DNA of 64,000 nt from contig JAFXTD010000034.1 of NCBI GenBank assembly GCA_017535925.1, positions 18,529-82,528 on the forward strand, written 5' to 3'. The position numbers and the translations under genes are program-made. The notes beneath the pieces are model-generated. The model was not told the origin of the DNA. It saw nothing but the letters and a program-made list of their open reading frames with translations, and did not search any database. Source of the stretch: Selenomonadaceae bacterium. Its GTDB lineage: Bacteria > Bacillota > Negativicutes > Selenomonadales > Selenomonadaceae. Positions 25,343-34,840 of this stretch are shown piece after piece. Position 1 is the first letter of the stretch, and each line of letters opens with the position of its first letter.

Positions 25343-26404
25343 TTGATAAAACTTTCGGGCATTGAAAAAATTTACGACAGCCCTTCGGGGAAAGTTCACG
25401 CGCTCAAGGGCATTGACTTGGAAATTGCTCGCGGCGAAATTTACGGGATTATCGGCTTGAGCGGCGCGGGCAAGTCAACGCTCGTCCGCTGTATCAACAT
25501 GCTTGAACGACCGACGGCGGGAAAAGTTTTCGTCGACGGGCAAGACATGACTCAACTCAACGAAAGCGAATTGCGGGCGGCAAGAAAAAATATCGGAATG
25601 ATTTTCCAACACTTCAACCTCCTAAGCTCGGCGACCGTCTACGATAACATTGCCTTTCCGCTGAAACTTTCCGGCACAAGCTCCGCCGAAATCAAAAAAA
25701 AAGTTCAGCCGCTCCTCGAACTCGTCGGCTTGAGCGATAAAGCCGGTCAATATCCCGCGCAACTTTCCGGCGGACAAAAACAGCGCGTCGGAATTGCAAG
25801 AGCCTTGGCAAGCGACCCAAAAGTTTTGCTCTGCGACGAGGCAACTTCCGCCCTCGACCCGCAAACGACAAAATCTATCCTCGCGCTGATTAAAGACATT
25901 AACAAGCAACTTGCCTTGACCGTCGTCGTCATTACTCACGAAATGCAAGTCGTCAAAGAAATTTGCGACAAGGTTGCAGTCATTTCGGATGGTGTCATTG
26001 CGGAGCGCGGCTCGGTGCTTGACGTGTTCACCAATCCTCAACACCGAATAACCAAAGAATTTATCAGCGTGCTCTTGTCGAACGATTTGCCCGCCGCGTT
26101 CCGTGGCAACGAAATTTCTCAAGACAAGACGCCTGACAGTTTTTTGCTCTTGCGATTAATTTTTCTCGGCGACAGAGCCGATGACCCCGTGCTTGCCAAA
26201 ATGATTCGGAGTTGCAAGGGCTTGGAATGCACAATGCTTTTCGGCAACCTCGATGAAATTCACGGCGTGCCCTTCGGAAGATTTATTATCGGCTTGAGCG
26301 GCGAGGAAGATGCGATTAACAACGCGTTGCATTTTCTCGGCGGCGAAGAGGTTCGCGTGGAGGTGATCGGCTATGTTCGCAGAAATAATTCCGCTGTTGA
26401 GTAA
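25343..26404 (+). CDS. metN: Methionine ABC transporter ATP-binding protein
   Basis: About 353 residues. Walker A GLSGAGKSTL, Q-loop MIFQHFNLL, signature LSGGQKQR, Walker B LLCDEATSALDP, H-loop VVITHEMQVV, and a C-terminal NIL domain (about 260-350, ending GEEDAINNALHFLGGEEVRV) that senses methionine in this family. TTG at 25343 fits AAGAGG better than the GTG at 25334. Overlaps metI by 32 bases. No S-box riboswitch was recognised upstream. Confidence 0.92.
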   Translation: MIKLSGIEKIYDSPSGKVHALKGIDLEIARGEIYGIIGLSGAGKSTLVRCINMLERPTAGKVFVDGQDMTQLNESELRAARKNIGMIFQHFNLLSSATVYDNIAFPLKLSGTSSAEIKKKVQPLLELVGLSDKAGQYPAQLSGGQKQRVGIARALASDPKVLLCDEATSALDPQTTKSILALIKDINKQLALTVVVITHEMQVVKEICDKVAVISDGVIAERGSVLDVFTNPQHRITKEFISVLLSNDLPAAFRGNEISQDKTPDSFLLLRLIFLGDRADDPVLAKMIRSCKGLECTMLFGNLDEIHGVPFGRFIIGLSGEEDAINNALHFLGGEEVRVEVIGYVRRNNSAVE

Positions 26405-27026
26405 GGCTCTCGGCGAAACAATTTATATGGTCATTGTATCAATGGCAATCGCGTCGGCAATCGGTGTACCGCTCGGCGTCTTGCTTCACACGACTGCCAA
26501 AGGACAAATCCTCGAAAATATTTTTATCAATCAAACGATCGGCTCCGTCGTCAATGCGGTGCGCTCAATCCCGTTTATAATTTTAATGGTGGCGATAATC
26601 CCTTTGACAAGATTTATCGTCGGCAGTGCAATCGGAACGACGGCGGCAATCGTCCCGCTTGTTATCGCGTCGATACCGTTTATCGGGCGGCAAGTCGAAA
26701 CGTCGTTGAAAGAAGTTCCTTCGGGTTTGGTCGAGGCGGCAGAGGCAATGGGCGCGACACCCTTCCAAATAATCAGCAAAGTCCTCTTGCCCGAAGCAAT
26801 GCCGGGAATCGTCTCACAACTTACAACGGTCATAATAGCGTTGGTCGGCGAATCGGCAATGGCGGGCGCAATCGGCGGAGGCGGTCTCGGCGATTTGGCA
26901 ATTCGTTACGGCTATCAACGTTTCCGCCCCGAAGTCATGTTGGCAACGGTCGTCGTGCTTATCGTTTTGGTTCAGCTAGTTCAATTCGTCGGCAACACCA
27001 TAGCAAAAAAATTGGACAAACGCTGA
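26373..27026 (+). CDS. metI: Methionine ABC transporter permease
   Basis: 217 residues, five membrane segments, with the EAA loop EVPSGLVEAAEAMGATPFQI that contacts the ATPase. The ATG at 26373 has a GGAGG site inside the end of metN. The binding lipoprotein metQ, normally the third gene, is missing; metK follows instead. It may be encoded elsewhere. Confidence 0.93.
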   Translation: MFAEIIPLLSKALGETIYMVIVSMAIASAIGVPLGVLLHTTAKGQILENIFINQTIGSVVNAVRSIPFIILMVAIIPLTRFIVGSAIGTTAAIVPLVIASIPFIGRQVETSLKEVPSGLVEAAEAMGATPFQIISKVLLPEAMPGIVSQLTTVIIALVGESAMAGAIGGGGLGDLAIRYGYQRFRPEVMLATVVVLIVLVQLVQFVGNTIAKKLDKR

Positions 27027-27029
27027 CGA

Positions 27030-27075
27030 ATCAGCTGTTAGCTGTTAGCGATTAGCTGAAAGCTGACAGCTAAAG
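27030..27075. repeat. Short iterated intergenic repeat before metK
   Basis: CAGCTGTTAGCTGTTAGCG then ATTAGCTGAAAGCTGACAGC: AGCTGTTAG-type units. Confidence 0.7.
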
Positions 27076-27082
27076 AGGAGGC

Positions 27083-27111
27083 TTGACAGTCAAAATCAAA
27101 TGTGATAGCTT
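27083..27111 (+). promoter_or_regulatory. Possible metK promoter
   Basis: TTGACA (27083-27088), 17-base spacer, TAGCTT (27106-27111); the -10 is poor. Confidence 0.35.
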
Positions 27112-27144
27112 TTTTTAATCAAACTTGGAAAGCGAGGTATAAGC

Positions 27145-28305
27145 ATGCGCAGAATTTTATTCACATCCGAATCCGTGACGGAAGGGCACCCCGATAAAGT
27201 CGCGGACAGAATTTCAGACAGCATCTTGGACGCTATCATAGAGAAAGACCCTCAAGGTCGCGTCGCCTGTGAAACATTGGTGACGACCGGTCAAGTTCAC
27301 GTCGTCGGAGAAATTTCAACGACTTGCTACGTCGATATTGCCAAAATCATACGCACCGCGATTCGTGACATAGGCTACACCGATTCGGCTTACGGTTTCG
27401 ACGCGGACACCGTCGGAGTTTTAATTTCCCTCGACGAACAAAGCCCCGATATTGCTCAAGGCGTCAACAATGCCTTCGATGACAAAAATGAAATCGGCGC
27501 GGGCGACCAAGGCATGATGTTCGGCTACGCAACAAACGAAACTCCCGAATTTATGCCGTTGCCGATTTCTTTGGCTCACAAATTGGCTCGTCGTCTTGCC
27601 GAAGTTCGCAAAGTCACTCACGAGGTTGATTACCTTCGCCCCGACGGAAAAACTCAAGTCACAATCGCCTACGAAGGTCGCAAGCCCGTTGCCGTCGATA
27701 CCATTGTTATTTCCACGCAACACAATCCCGACGTTTCACTTGAGCAAATAAAAAAAGATGTGATTGAATACGTCGTCAAGCCCGTCGTTCCCGCCGAGCT
27801 TTTGACTGCAGAGACAAAATTTTTCGTCAATCCCACAGGCAAATTCGTTATCGGCGGCCCGCAAGGAGACAGCGGCTTGACCGGCAGAAAAATTATCGTC
27901 GACACTTACGGCGGGTGGGCTCGTCACGGCGGCGGAGCTTTCAGCGGCAAAGACCCCACAAAAGTTGACAGAAGCGCGGCTTATGCGGCTCGTTACGTTG
28001 CAAAAAATATTGTCGCGGCAGGTTTGGCTGACGAATGCGAAATTCAACTTGCTTATGCTATCGGCGTTGCCTATCCCGTGAGCGTTCGCGTCGACAGTTT
28101 CGGGACTGCCAAAGTCGACGAGGAACTTATCGAGAAACTTGTTAAAGAAAACTTTGACTTGCGCCCCGCCGGAATAATCAAAATGCTTGACTTGCGCCGC
28201 CCGATTTACAAGCAGACTTCGGCTTACGGACACTTCGGCAGAACCGACAGCGATTTCACTTGGGAACGCACGGACAAAGCCGCTATTTTAGCTGCCAGCT
28301 GTTAG
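27145..28305 (+). CDS. metK: S-adenosylmethionine synthetase
   Basis: 386 residues. [30 protein letters not shown] and [15 protein letters not shown] are the three diagnostic blocks for ATP, methionine and metal binding. It makes SAM from methionine and ATP, fitting its place after metN-metI and the many methyltransferases here. The C-terminus is odd: after WERTDKAAI the last residues LAASC and the TAG stop are encoded by AGCTGCCAGCTGTTAG, i.e. by the iterated intergenic repeat, so the original end has been replaced. Confidence 0.95.
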   Translation: MRRILFTSESVTEGHPDKVADRISDSILDAIIEKDPQGRVACETLVTTGQVHVVGEISTTCYVDIAKIIRTAIRDIGYTDSAYGFDADTVGVLISLDEQSPDIAQGVNNAFDDKNEIGAGDQGMMFGYATNETPEFMPLPISLAHKLARRLAEVRKVTHEVDYLRPDGKTQVTIAYEGRKPVAVDTIVISTQHNPDVSLEQIKKDVIEYVVKPVVPAELLTAETKFFVNPTGKFVIGGPQGDSGLTGRKIIVDTYGGWARHGGGAFSGKDPTKVDRSAAYAARYVAKNIVAAGLADECEIQLAYAIGVAYPVSVRVDSFGTAKVDEELIEKLVKENFDLRPAGIIKMLDLRRPIYKQTSAYGHFGRTDSDFTWERTDKAAILAASC

Positions 28306-28362
28306 CGGGAGAGCTGTTAGGATTTTTCTGACAGCTAACAGCTAATCACTAACAGCTAAAAA
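28286..28362. repeat. Short iterated repeat forming the 3' end of metK
   Basis: TTAGCTGCCAGCTGTTAGCG, then CTGACAGCTAACAGCTAATC and ACTAACAGCTAA. The first unit is coding (end of metK). Confidence 0.75.
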
Positions 28363-28382
28363 TCGACCGAAGGGAGATTTTT

Positions 28383-29018
28383 ATGTTTGATGATATTGGC
28401 GGCTTCTTGACGACTTTAATTGCGGGCTTGCCGGGCATCGTCATTGCAATGGTCGTTCACGAATACGCTCATGCTCGCGTTGCCTATGCGCTCGGCGATT
28501 ATACTCCGCAACTTCAAGGACGTTTGACGCTCAATCCCGCCGCGCACGTCGACCCGATTGGTTTGCTCATGCTTTTTATCGTGCATTTCGGTTGGGCTAA
28601 ACCCGTGCAAATAAATCCGATGAATTTTTCCAACCCTCGCCGCGATGATATTTTGGTTTCGCTTGCAGGTCCCGCGTCGAATTTAATCACTGCGTTTATC
28701 GCGCTGATAATCTTGGTCTTGCTTGCGAAAATTGATTTCCCGTTCTCGGAGGGCACGCTTTACGTCTTCAATTTGATTATCATCTACAACATCAACTTCG
28801 CGATTTTCAACATGCTGCCCATTCCTCCGCTTGACGGCTCGCATATCTTGCGAAATATTTTGCCTTACGAATTGGCTCGCGGCTATGAACAACTCGAACG
28901 CTACAGTTTTATTTTTCTGCTGATAATCATTGCAACGCCCGTTTTGAGTTACGTATTTGTTCCGTTGCAAAGATTTATCTTCGGCATTTTCAGAAGTATC
29001 GTCGGCATTTTGCTTTAA
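28383..29018 (+). CDS. Site-2-protease (M50) family membrane metalloprotease
   Basis: 211 residues, about five membrane segments. VHEYAHARVAYALGD contains the HExxH zinc site, and NMLPIPPLDGSHIL the second zinc ligand Asp region. This is the short M50B type without PDZ domain, common in Firmicutes, of unknown substrate. Ribosome site GGGAG. Overlaps the convergent gene by 4 bases. Confidence 0.88.
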   Translation: MFDDIGGFLTTLIAGLPGIVIAMVVHEYAHARVAYALGDYTPQLQGRLTLNPAAHVDPIGLLMLFIVHFGWAKPVQINPMNFSNPRRDDILVSLAGPASNLITAFIALIILVLLAKIDFPFSEGTLYVFNLIIIYNINFAIFNMLPIPPLDGSHILRNILPYELARGYEQLERYSFIFLLIIIATPVLSYVFVPLQRFIFGIFRSIVGILL

Positions 29019-29899
29019 AGAAGCCTGTTGCCGTTATCAAAATCGTAAAGTGATTCCGCCTCGTCGATAATTTCTTCAAGCTCGGCGCGAGCGGAATATT
29101 TTTTCATGTTGCGCCAAAAATTTTCTCGGTGAATCACGACCGAACGAATGAACGCCGCCGCATAATCCGTGAAAATATTTTCCGTGTCGAAGAGCCGCCA
29201 AAAATTTTTTACGCTGTCTTCAATCGCAACGTCGTATTCGATTCGGTGGAGGAGCCTCGATAATTCTGCGCGGACTTCGGGCGTGAACATTGACTTCAAC
29301 AACGCAAGCTCCGGCATCGACCGCGAGGCTCTCACCAACCAAAATTCCGTTTGTAAGTCGTCGTCGAAGTTATCGAAGCCGCAATTTATAAGCCGCTCCA
29401 AAAGTTCGGGCGGCGATTTTTTTTTCAAGGGCAACACACGGACTTCCTTGTAAAACGAGGCGTAAAGCAGCCGCTCAAATTCCGTGCGCGTGTAAAGTCT
29501 TGAAACAATTCCGCCGAACGCGCCGCGCATCAGTCGTTCCAAAACTTTCCAGTGGCGAATGTTTCTGAAGCTCGTCAACCAACAGCCCGTTTGCTTTATG
29601 TAAGTCGAAAAGCCCGCCGCAATGTCTTGAGGATTCGTGACGACCTCCAAAGTCAAATCGCCGATAATCACGTCGAAAAATTCTTCGGGGAAAGGCAAAC
29701 GCTCCTCGCGATAATCCAAGTAAAAAGTTTTTGCGCCGTCCGAATGAAATTCCTCGTTCGCGGTGACAAAAAAAATTTCGGCAGTCGGAAATTTTTTTCG
29801 CAACGGCTCAATGTACGCAAAACTTTCGACGACCAAAATCTTTTCAAAAAAATCTTCGCTCGATATAAATTCCGTCAAGCTCGGTTTAATTTCTTCCAT
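29015..29899 (-). CDS. Methyltransferase-like protein
   Basis: About 294 residues. The N-terminal part looks like a diverged class I methyltransferase: KILVVESFAYIEPLRKKFP, AEIFFVTANEE, FDVIIGDLTLEVV (motif IV-like) and TGCWLTSFRNIRHWKVLERL, as in proteins attached to glycan synthesis. The glycine loop is weak, so activity is uncertain. The C-terminal half is helical and unassigned. ATG at 29899 follows GGAG. Paired with a glycosyltransferase upstream. Confidence 0.6.
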   Translation of the reverse strand: MEEIKPSLTEFISSEDFFEKILVVESFAYIEPLRKKFPTAEIFFVTANEEFHSDGAKTFYLDYREERLPFPEEFFDVIIGDLTLEVVTNPQDIAAGFSTYIKQTGCWLTSFRNIRHWKVLERLMRGAFGGIVSRLYTRTEFERLLYASFYKEVRVLPLKKKSPPELLERLINCGFDNFDDDLQTEFWLVRASRSMPELALLKSMFTPEVRAELSRLLHRIEYDVAIEDSVKNFWRLFDTENIFTDYAAAFIRSVVIHRENFWRNMKKYSARAELEEIIDEAESLYDFDNGNRLL

Positions 29900-29927
29900 A
29901 ACCAAATCTCCAACTTCAAATTAATTT

Positions 29928-29956
29928 CCCATTCCCAATTCCCAATTCCCAATTGC
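29928..29956. repeat. Short iterated intergenic repeat (AATTCCC units)
   Basis: CCCATTCCCAATTCCCAATT followed by CCCAATTG, between the two surface-modification genes. Confidence 0.65.
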
Positions 29957-29959
29957 TTT

Positions 29960-30643
29960 TCAAACCTCCGGATTGAGTTCGTCGCCGTATTCGCGCAGGA
30001 AAATTTTTTGATAGCGGCGATATTTCGGGTCAAGCGGCTTTTCTTTCGGGCAATGTACGCACCAAAAATCTTTTGACTGATTCGGCACGACAACGCGATA
30101 ACCTGCGCGACTCATCTCTTTGCAAAGTGACGTATCGTATAAATGCCAGCCGTCGAATAAATCTTCGCGCCAAGTCAAATCATATTGCGTTGCCAAAAAA
30201 AGCCCGTCAACCGATTCGACTTCCTGATAATCGCCTTCGGGCTCGTTGCACTCCGAATCAACGACGCTCTCCGGCTCGCAAGCGTGAAGCACTCGACCGT
30301 AAGTCCTCATGCCGTCCCACCAAACACCCGTCGAAGGCAAATTCACGCAGCCAATCATCCCGACGACTCCGATTGACTTATCGGAAAAAATTTTCAGCAG
30401 GTCGGCGATAAGATTTTTATTCACGACGAAAGTATCTTGGTGCAGATAAATTTTGTACTTCGCGTCGGAATTTTTCATTGCGCGGTTGTAACCTTCGGTC
30501 ATGGATTTTGCATCGCGCACGTCGATAAATTCAGCCGTCATGCCTTCGGGAATTTTCAAGTGGTCAAGGTAGAGGCGGCACTCGCTGTACCACCAATCGC
30601 TGTTGACGCAAGTTATGAACGCAACTTTTTTATCGTCAAGCAA
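29960..30643 (-). CDS. StrF-like glycosyltransferase family 2 protein
   Basis: 227 residues. VAFITCVNSDWWYSECRLYL, RDAKSMTEGYNRAMKNSDA, YKIYLHQDTFVVNKNLI (HQDT replaces the DxD) and GWHLYDTSLCKEM match the StrF-type domain of Selenomonad and Bacteroides glycosyltransferases. TTG start at 30643 with GGAGG ten bases upstream. Probably adds sugars to surface glycan or flagellin. Confidence 0.72.
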   Translation of the reverse strand: MLDDKKVAFITCVNSDWWYSECRLYLDHLKIPEGMTAEFIDVRDAKSMTEGYNRAMKNSDAKYKIYLHQDTFVVNKNLIADLLKIFSDKSIGVVGMIGCVNLPSTGVWWDGMRTYGRVLHACEPESVVDSECNEPEGDYQEVESVDGLFLATQYDLTWREDLFDGWHLYDTSLCKEMSRAGYRVVVPNQSKDFWCVHCPKEKPLDPKYRRYQKIFLREYGDELNPEV

Positions 30644-30710
30644 AACTCAATCGCCTCCAAAATTTTTTTCAAGCATATTAACAGAATGAAAACCGCTTAT
30701 CAAGAATCTG

Positions 30711-30739
30711 TTGCCTCAATAAAAGTTACGGCTTATAAT
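30711..30739 (+). promoter_or_regulatory. Promoter of the CARF-HEPN gene
   Basis: TTGCCT (30711-30716), 17-base spacer, TATAAT (30734-30739), about 43 bases before the ATG. Confidence 0.6.
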
Positions 30740-30781
30740 TTCGCTTGAAGTGTAAAAATTTTTTTGAACGGAGGAAATTTT

Positions 30782-32572
30782 ATGGCGAAAAATATTTTGC
30801 TCATGTTTTTGAGCGACGCCAAGACCGTTAAGCTCGGCGACAAAGTTACAATCATCGATACGCATTATGAAAACGTTGACGGCGAAGACACCAAGACCAC
30901 AAACGAATCCGCCGTGCGCTACATCTTGCAAAAAAATTCTCTCGACAAAATTTTTATCTTCGCGTCGGAAAAAGTTCGTCAAGAAATTGTTCACCGCGAC
31001 GGAAGCAAATATCTCGGCGAGGACGGCAAGCCTCAAACTCATTTGGAATTTTTCCTCGAACGCGTGAGAAAATTTATTCCGAACGTCGAAGCCGAAGTCT
31101 TCCCTTATGACGAAAAAATTTCCGGCGACGAAAATTTAAAAAGCGTTGCGAAAACGGCGGGCTTGATTCAAAAGTTCGCCTCCGATTGCAACGGCGAGGA
31201 AGTTGTCCTGCACGTCGACTTGACGGGAGGAATGCGCCATATAAATATCATGATGCTTGACTTGACTCGTTTGCTTGAATACAGCGGCTTGAAAATCGGG
31301 CACCTCCTCTATTCCAACTACAACAAAAAAATCGTCGAGGAACTCAAAAATATTTACGATCTCTTTCAGCTGATTGCCGGCGTCGAAGAATTTGTGAACT
31401 TCGGCTCCGTCAAAGCTTTGAAAAATTATTACGCGGACAAAAAAATTTCCGTGCCGCTCAAAAAACTTTTGGACGCGATGGAAGATTTTGCAGAGGCGAT
31501 AAAGCTTTGCCACTACGGACAATTCAGCTCGGCGATTATCAAGCTTCATAACTCCGTAAGAGATTTTTCGCCCGCCGAAAACGACACGCAGGATATTTTA
31601 ATGGCGCGCTTGATTGACCGAATCCGCGAGGACTATCATAATCTTATCGTCGGTCGTGAACTTGATGATTTGCGCGTGATTCGCTGGTGCTTGAACAAGG
31701 GCTATCTTCAGCAGGCTTTGACGCTTTGCACCGAACGAATCCCCGAATACCTCGCCGAAAAAAAACTTGTCACTCAACGCAAAGACGAATTCAGAAAAAT
31801 GCGGGAGGCTCGCGGCGATGATGTTCGTCCGCCCGCGTTTTATTTGCTCAACGTCTACAAAAGCGATGATAAAAAATTTAATTCGTTGGGCGTCACGGTT
31901 TCAAAAGAGCTGGCGAAGGTTTTCAACGATTATTACAAGCTGATAAAGACAATCCCCGACGCTTTGAAAAAAAATTTGACTTACGACGAATGGCACGCGC
32001 AACTCGACAAGCTGATAGAAAAAACTTGCACGAAAATAAAATCGGTTTGCAACGCGCCGCTCGAAAAGGAGCACATTGTCTGCGAGGACGAAAAAAAATT
32101 GCGGGCGCAGTTTGAACTTTTGGCAAGCGTCAAGGCGAATCCTCAAATGACGGAAGATTTATCGAACGCGGAACTTGAGCCGCTCAAAGAATTTTTCCTC
32201 AAGCTCAAGCCGCAACTCGACGGACAACCCGACTCAAAGAGGCGCAAGATAATTTTTAATTCGTTTGCTCAAATTCCAAATGACGAACTCAAAAAAATTG
32301 TCCCGAAACTCGTCTGCCGCCGCAACACTCAAATTTTCCGCTTGAAGATGATGCTTGACGAGCCCGCGCAGATTTTTTCCGTTGCCTTCGACGAAAAAAT
32401 TTTCTTCGACGTCATGGAAAAATATTTCCGCATAAAAATCGAACGCAACCGCTCCGCCCACGCGAATGAAAGCAATGACACCGGCGAATTCCCGACGGCG
32501 GAAAGTCTGCGCGACTTCATGCGCGAAACAATCAACGAGCTTGAAGGCGTGACGAAAAATTCCGCGCAATGA
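30782..32572 (+). CDS. Orphan CARF-HEPN protein (Csx1/Csm6-like, TM1812 type)
   Basis: 596 residues. The N-terminal Rossmann-like CARF domain begins AKNILLMFLSDAKTVK, contains NESAVRYILQ and FIFASEKVRQE, and has the ligand-loop motif HVDLTGGMRHINIMMLDL (about 144-161) typical of CRISPR-associated TM1812/Csx1 proteins. The helical C-terminal half ends with RNRSAH (R555-H560), an R-x4-H HEPN ribonuclease motif. Such proteins are ribonucleases activated by cyclic oligoadenylate made by type III CRISPR complexes. No cas gene, CRISPR array or cyclase is present in the window. It has its own promoter, ribosome site (GGAGG) and terminator. Confidence 0.78.
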   Translation: MAKNILLMFLSDAKTVKLGDKVTIIDTHYENVDGEDTKTTNESAVRYILQKNSLDKIFIFASEKVRQEIVHRDGSKYLGEDGKPQTHLEFFLERVRKFIPNVEAEVFPYDEKISGDENLKSVAKTAGLIQKFASDCNGEEVVLHVDLTGGMRHINIMMLDLTRLLEYSGLKIGHLLYSNYNKKIVEELKNIYDLFQLIAGVEEFVNFGSVKALKNYYADKKISVPLKKLLDAMEDFAEAIKLCHYGQFSSAIIKLHNSVRDFSPAENDTQDILMARLIDRIREDYHNLIVGRELDDLRVIRWCLNKGYLQQALTLCTERIPEYLAEKKLVTQRKDEFRKMREARGDDVRPPAFYLLNVYKSDDKKFNSLGVTVSKELAKVFNDYYKLIKTIPDALKKNLTYDEWHAQLDKLIEKTCTKIKSVCNAPLEKEHIVCEDEKKLRAQFELLASVKANPQMTEDLSNAELEPLKEFFLKLKPQLDGQPDSKRRKIIFNSFAQIPNDELKKIVPKLVCRRNTQIFRLKMMLDEPAQIFSVAFDEKIFFDVMEKYFRIKIERNRSAHANESNDTGEFPTAESLRDFMRETINELEGVTKNSAQ

Positions 32573-32593
32573 CACTTTGACGCAAAAATAAAA

Positions 32594-32624
32594 CCCGTCG
32601 AAAAAAATTCGGCGGGATTTTTTA
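32594..32624. terminator. Bidirectional terminator between CARF-HEPN gene and accC
   Basis: CCCGTCGAA (32594-32602) and TTCGGCGGG (32608-32616) form a 9-base-pair stem with one G-T pair, followed by ATTTTTT. Confidence 0.8.
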
Positions 32625-32673
32625 GTTGTTGCCGGTAAATTATTTTTTAAGTGGTCAAAAAATTTCTGCCGGC

Positions 32674-34113
32674 TCATGCGTAATCAATGTCAATCATGCC
32701 TGCACCGCGAGCCAATCTTTCGGCGAGGTCAGGAGCCATTTTGTCTTCAAGCGTGATTTTCTTCGGAGCCGCCGCGTATATCGGCAGACGTTTCTTGATA
32801 AATTGCGTGTCGATATTGCCGGTGCAGAATTGGTTGTCGTCGAGGATTTGTTGGTGGAGCGGGACGGTCGTCTTGACGAAATTATCTTCGCCTTTAAGCA
32901 TGAACTCATTCAAAGCGCGCCGCATGATTCTGATAGCGTCGCCGCGTGTGCGCCCGTGAACAATCAACTTTGCAATCAACGAATCGTAGTAAGGCTCAAT
33001 CGACAAACCTGCCGTAACTCCGCTGTCGAATCTTACACGCGGTCCGCTCGGCTCGTGCAGGAATTCAATCTTGCCGGGCGTGGGCATGAAATTTCTGTCG
33101 GGGTCTTCGGCGTTTATGCGGCATTCGATTGCGTGTCCCGTGAACGTAACATCTTTCTGAACAATTTCAAGCGGCTCACCCGATGCAACTTTAATTTGAG
33201 TTCTCACGAGGTCAATGCCCGTGACGGCTTCGGTTATGCCGTGCTCAACTTGAATGCGCGGATTGATTTCCATGAAATAAAATTCGTTCGTCTTCAGGTC
33301 AAGCAAAAATTCCACCGTGCCGATATTGGAATAGTGGACGCTCTTTGCCGCCTTGACTGCAAGCTTGCCGACACGTTCGCGCATTTCGGGCGTTAAAGCT
33401 ATCGACGGCGATTCCTCCAAAAGTTTTTGATTGCGCCGTTGAATCGAACACTCACGCTCGCCGAGGTGAATCACGCTGCCGAAATTATCTGCGACGACTT
33501 GAACTTCAATGTGCCGCGAACGCTCAATGTAATGCTCGAAATAAAATCTGTTATGTTCAACGTCAACAATACCCAACACGTGGCGAAGTTCCTCTTCGTT
33601 GTGCACGATGAACATACCCTTGCCGCCGCCGCCCGATACCGGTTTCAAAATGACGGGGTAACCGACTTCAGCCGCCGCTTTAAGTGCCATATCGTTATCA
33701 GTCAAAGGATCGGAACCTTTCGCCATGGGAATGCCTGAAGGAATCATTGAGTTGCGCGCCGCGTCTTTGTCGCCGACAAGTTTAATCGTTTCGGGCAAAG
33801 GACCAATCCAAGTCATGCCGGCGTCGACGACCATTTGAGCGAAGTCAGCATCCTCCGACAAGAAACCGTAGCCGGGATGAACTGCATCGACTTCGGTGGT
33901 CTTTGCTGCGTCGATAATCGCCTCGCGGTTGAGGTAGCTGTCGAAGGCGTCCTCCGAGCCGACACGATAGCGAACGTCAGCCAGTTGCGCATGAAGAGCA
34001 TCCTTATCGGCGTCCGAATAAATAGCAACCGTCTCAATGCCGAGCTCTTGGCAGGTACGAATGACACGCACGGCAATTTCGCCGCGGTTCGCAATGAGAA
34101 TTCTCCTGATCAT
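32674..34113 (-). CDS. accC: Biotin carboxylase subunit (acetyl-CoA or related carboxylase)
   Basis: About 479 residues. ILIANRGEIAVRVIRTCQ, VHPGYGFLSED, PVSGGGGKGMFIV (ATP-grasp glycine loop), HLGERECSIQRRNQK, EFYFMEINPRIQVEHGITE and SLIAKLIVHG are complete. It carboxylates biotin on its carrier. It is about 30 residues longer than the usual AccC at the C-terminus, and lacks accB next to it, so it could serve acetyl-CoA, pyruvate or oxaloacetate-type carboxylases. ATG at 34113 follows GGGAGG. Confidence 0.88.
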   Translation of the reverse strand: MIRRILIANRGEIAVRVIRTCQELGIETVAIYSDADKDALHAQLADVRYRVGSEDAFDSYLNREAIIDAAKTTEVDAVHPGYGFLSEDADFAQMVVDAGMTWIGPLPETIKLVGDKDAARNSMIPSGIPMAKGSDPLTDNDMALKAAAEVGYPVILKPVSGGGGKGMFIVHNEEELRHVLGIVDVEHNRFYFEHYIERSRHIEVQVVADNFGSVIHLGERECSIQRRNQKLLEESPSIALTPEMRERVGKLAVKAAKSVHYSNIGTVEFLLDLKTNEFYFMEINPRIQVEHGITEAVTGIDLVRTQIKVASGEPLEIVQKDVTFTGHAIECRINAEDPDRNFMPTPGKIEFLHEPSGPRVRFDSGVTAGLSIEPYYDSLIAKLIVHGRTRGDAIRIMRRALNEFMLKGEDNFVKTTVPLHQQILDDNQFCTGNIDTQFIKKRLPIYAAAPKKITLEDKMAPDLAERLARGAGMIDIDYA

Positions 34114-34152
34114 GACTTTTCCTCCCAGCATAAAAAAATCTTCTGCATGATT

Positions 34153-34181
34153 ATTTTATCATACAAAAGATTTATAATCAA
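34153..34181 (-). promoter_or_regulatory. Promoter of accC
   Basis: On the minus strand TTGATT (34181-34176), 17-base spacer, TAAAAT (34158-34153), about 40 bases from the ATG. Confidence 0.6.
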
Positions 34182-34306
34182 CGTTTGGCAAAGCAGATTA
34201 AATAACTGTAACGAGTGAGTCAGAGCTATAAAAAATTTTTGCCGCGAAAGGAAATTTAAGCCTTGTGCAGAATAGTAAATAAAATTTTTTTAAGGAGTTG
34301 TTTGTA

Positions 34307-34813
34307 ATGAGGAAAATTTTTTTGGCGACCTTACTTATCTTCATGATGAGTGCGGCGACGGTGTTGGCGGCCAACTGGCAACAAATTTACACCGACAACG
34401 ACGATAACGTTATCTACTTCGACACGGATTCCGTTCAAATCACTTCAATGACGGCAGAGAGAGAAGACGTCACGTTCAGCGCGGTCTATCGCATGGACTA
34501 CAGCGACAAAGGTCGTAACGTTCTGATTGATTGGTACCGCAATTATTCCATTGTGCCGGCGGGTATCGAAAGCCTTTCCTACGACATAACAACGATTCAA
34601 TTCAAAGTGGAAGGCAACGACAGATATTATCACATTTCTGACCGCGACTCTTACACCGCAAACGGCTCGGAGATTCCGGGAATGCACTACACGAACGCCG
34701 AACCGAATTGGATTAAAATTCCGGTTGCTTCGGTCGTCGACGTTGAATACAACGAGGCAAAGTTGATTGTCGACGGCAAACTTTACAAAAGAATCGATTC
34801 AGAAGGAATTTAA
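34307..34813 (+). CDS. Small exported protein, adhesin-E-like
   Basis: About 168 residues with a clear Sec signal (MRKIFLATLLIFMMSAATVLA, slightly over one helix, cleaved before ANW). The mature part opens NWQQIYTDNDDNVIYFDTDS and alternates polar and hydrophobic residues as a beta-rich domain, reminiscent of surface-adhesin E-like proteins common in Selenomonads; that link is from memory. No lipobox, so periplasmic or secreted. ATG at 34307 follows AAGGAG. Confidence 0.6.
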   Translation: MRKIFLATLLIFMMSAATVLAANWQQIYTDNDDNVIYFDTDSVQITSMTAEREDVTFSAVYRMDYSDKGRNVLIDWYRNYSIVPAGIESLSYDITTIQFKVEGNDRYYHISDRDSYTANGSEIPGMHYTNAEPNWIKIPVASVVDVEYNEAKLIVDGKLYKRIDSEGI

Positions 34814-34840
34814 TTTTGAGGAGCGATTAAAACGGGGCTG

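Noticed and set aside
27027..27144. Possible SAM (S-box) riboswitch before metK
   Set aside because: The gap holds iterated repeats and a weak promoter only; no S-box core or terminator was found. Also none seen before metN.
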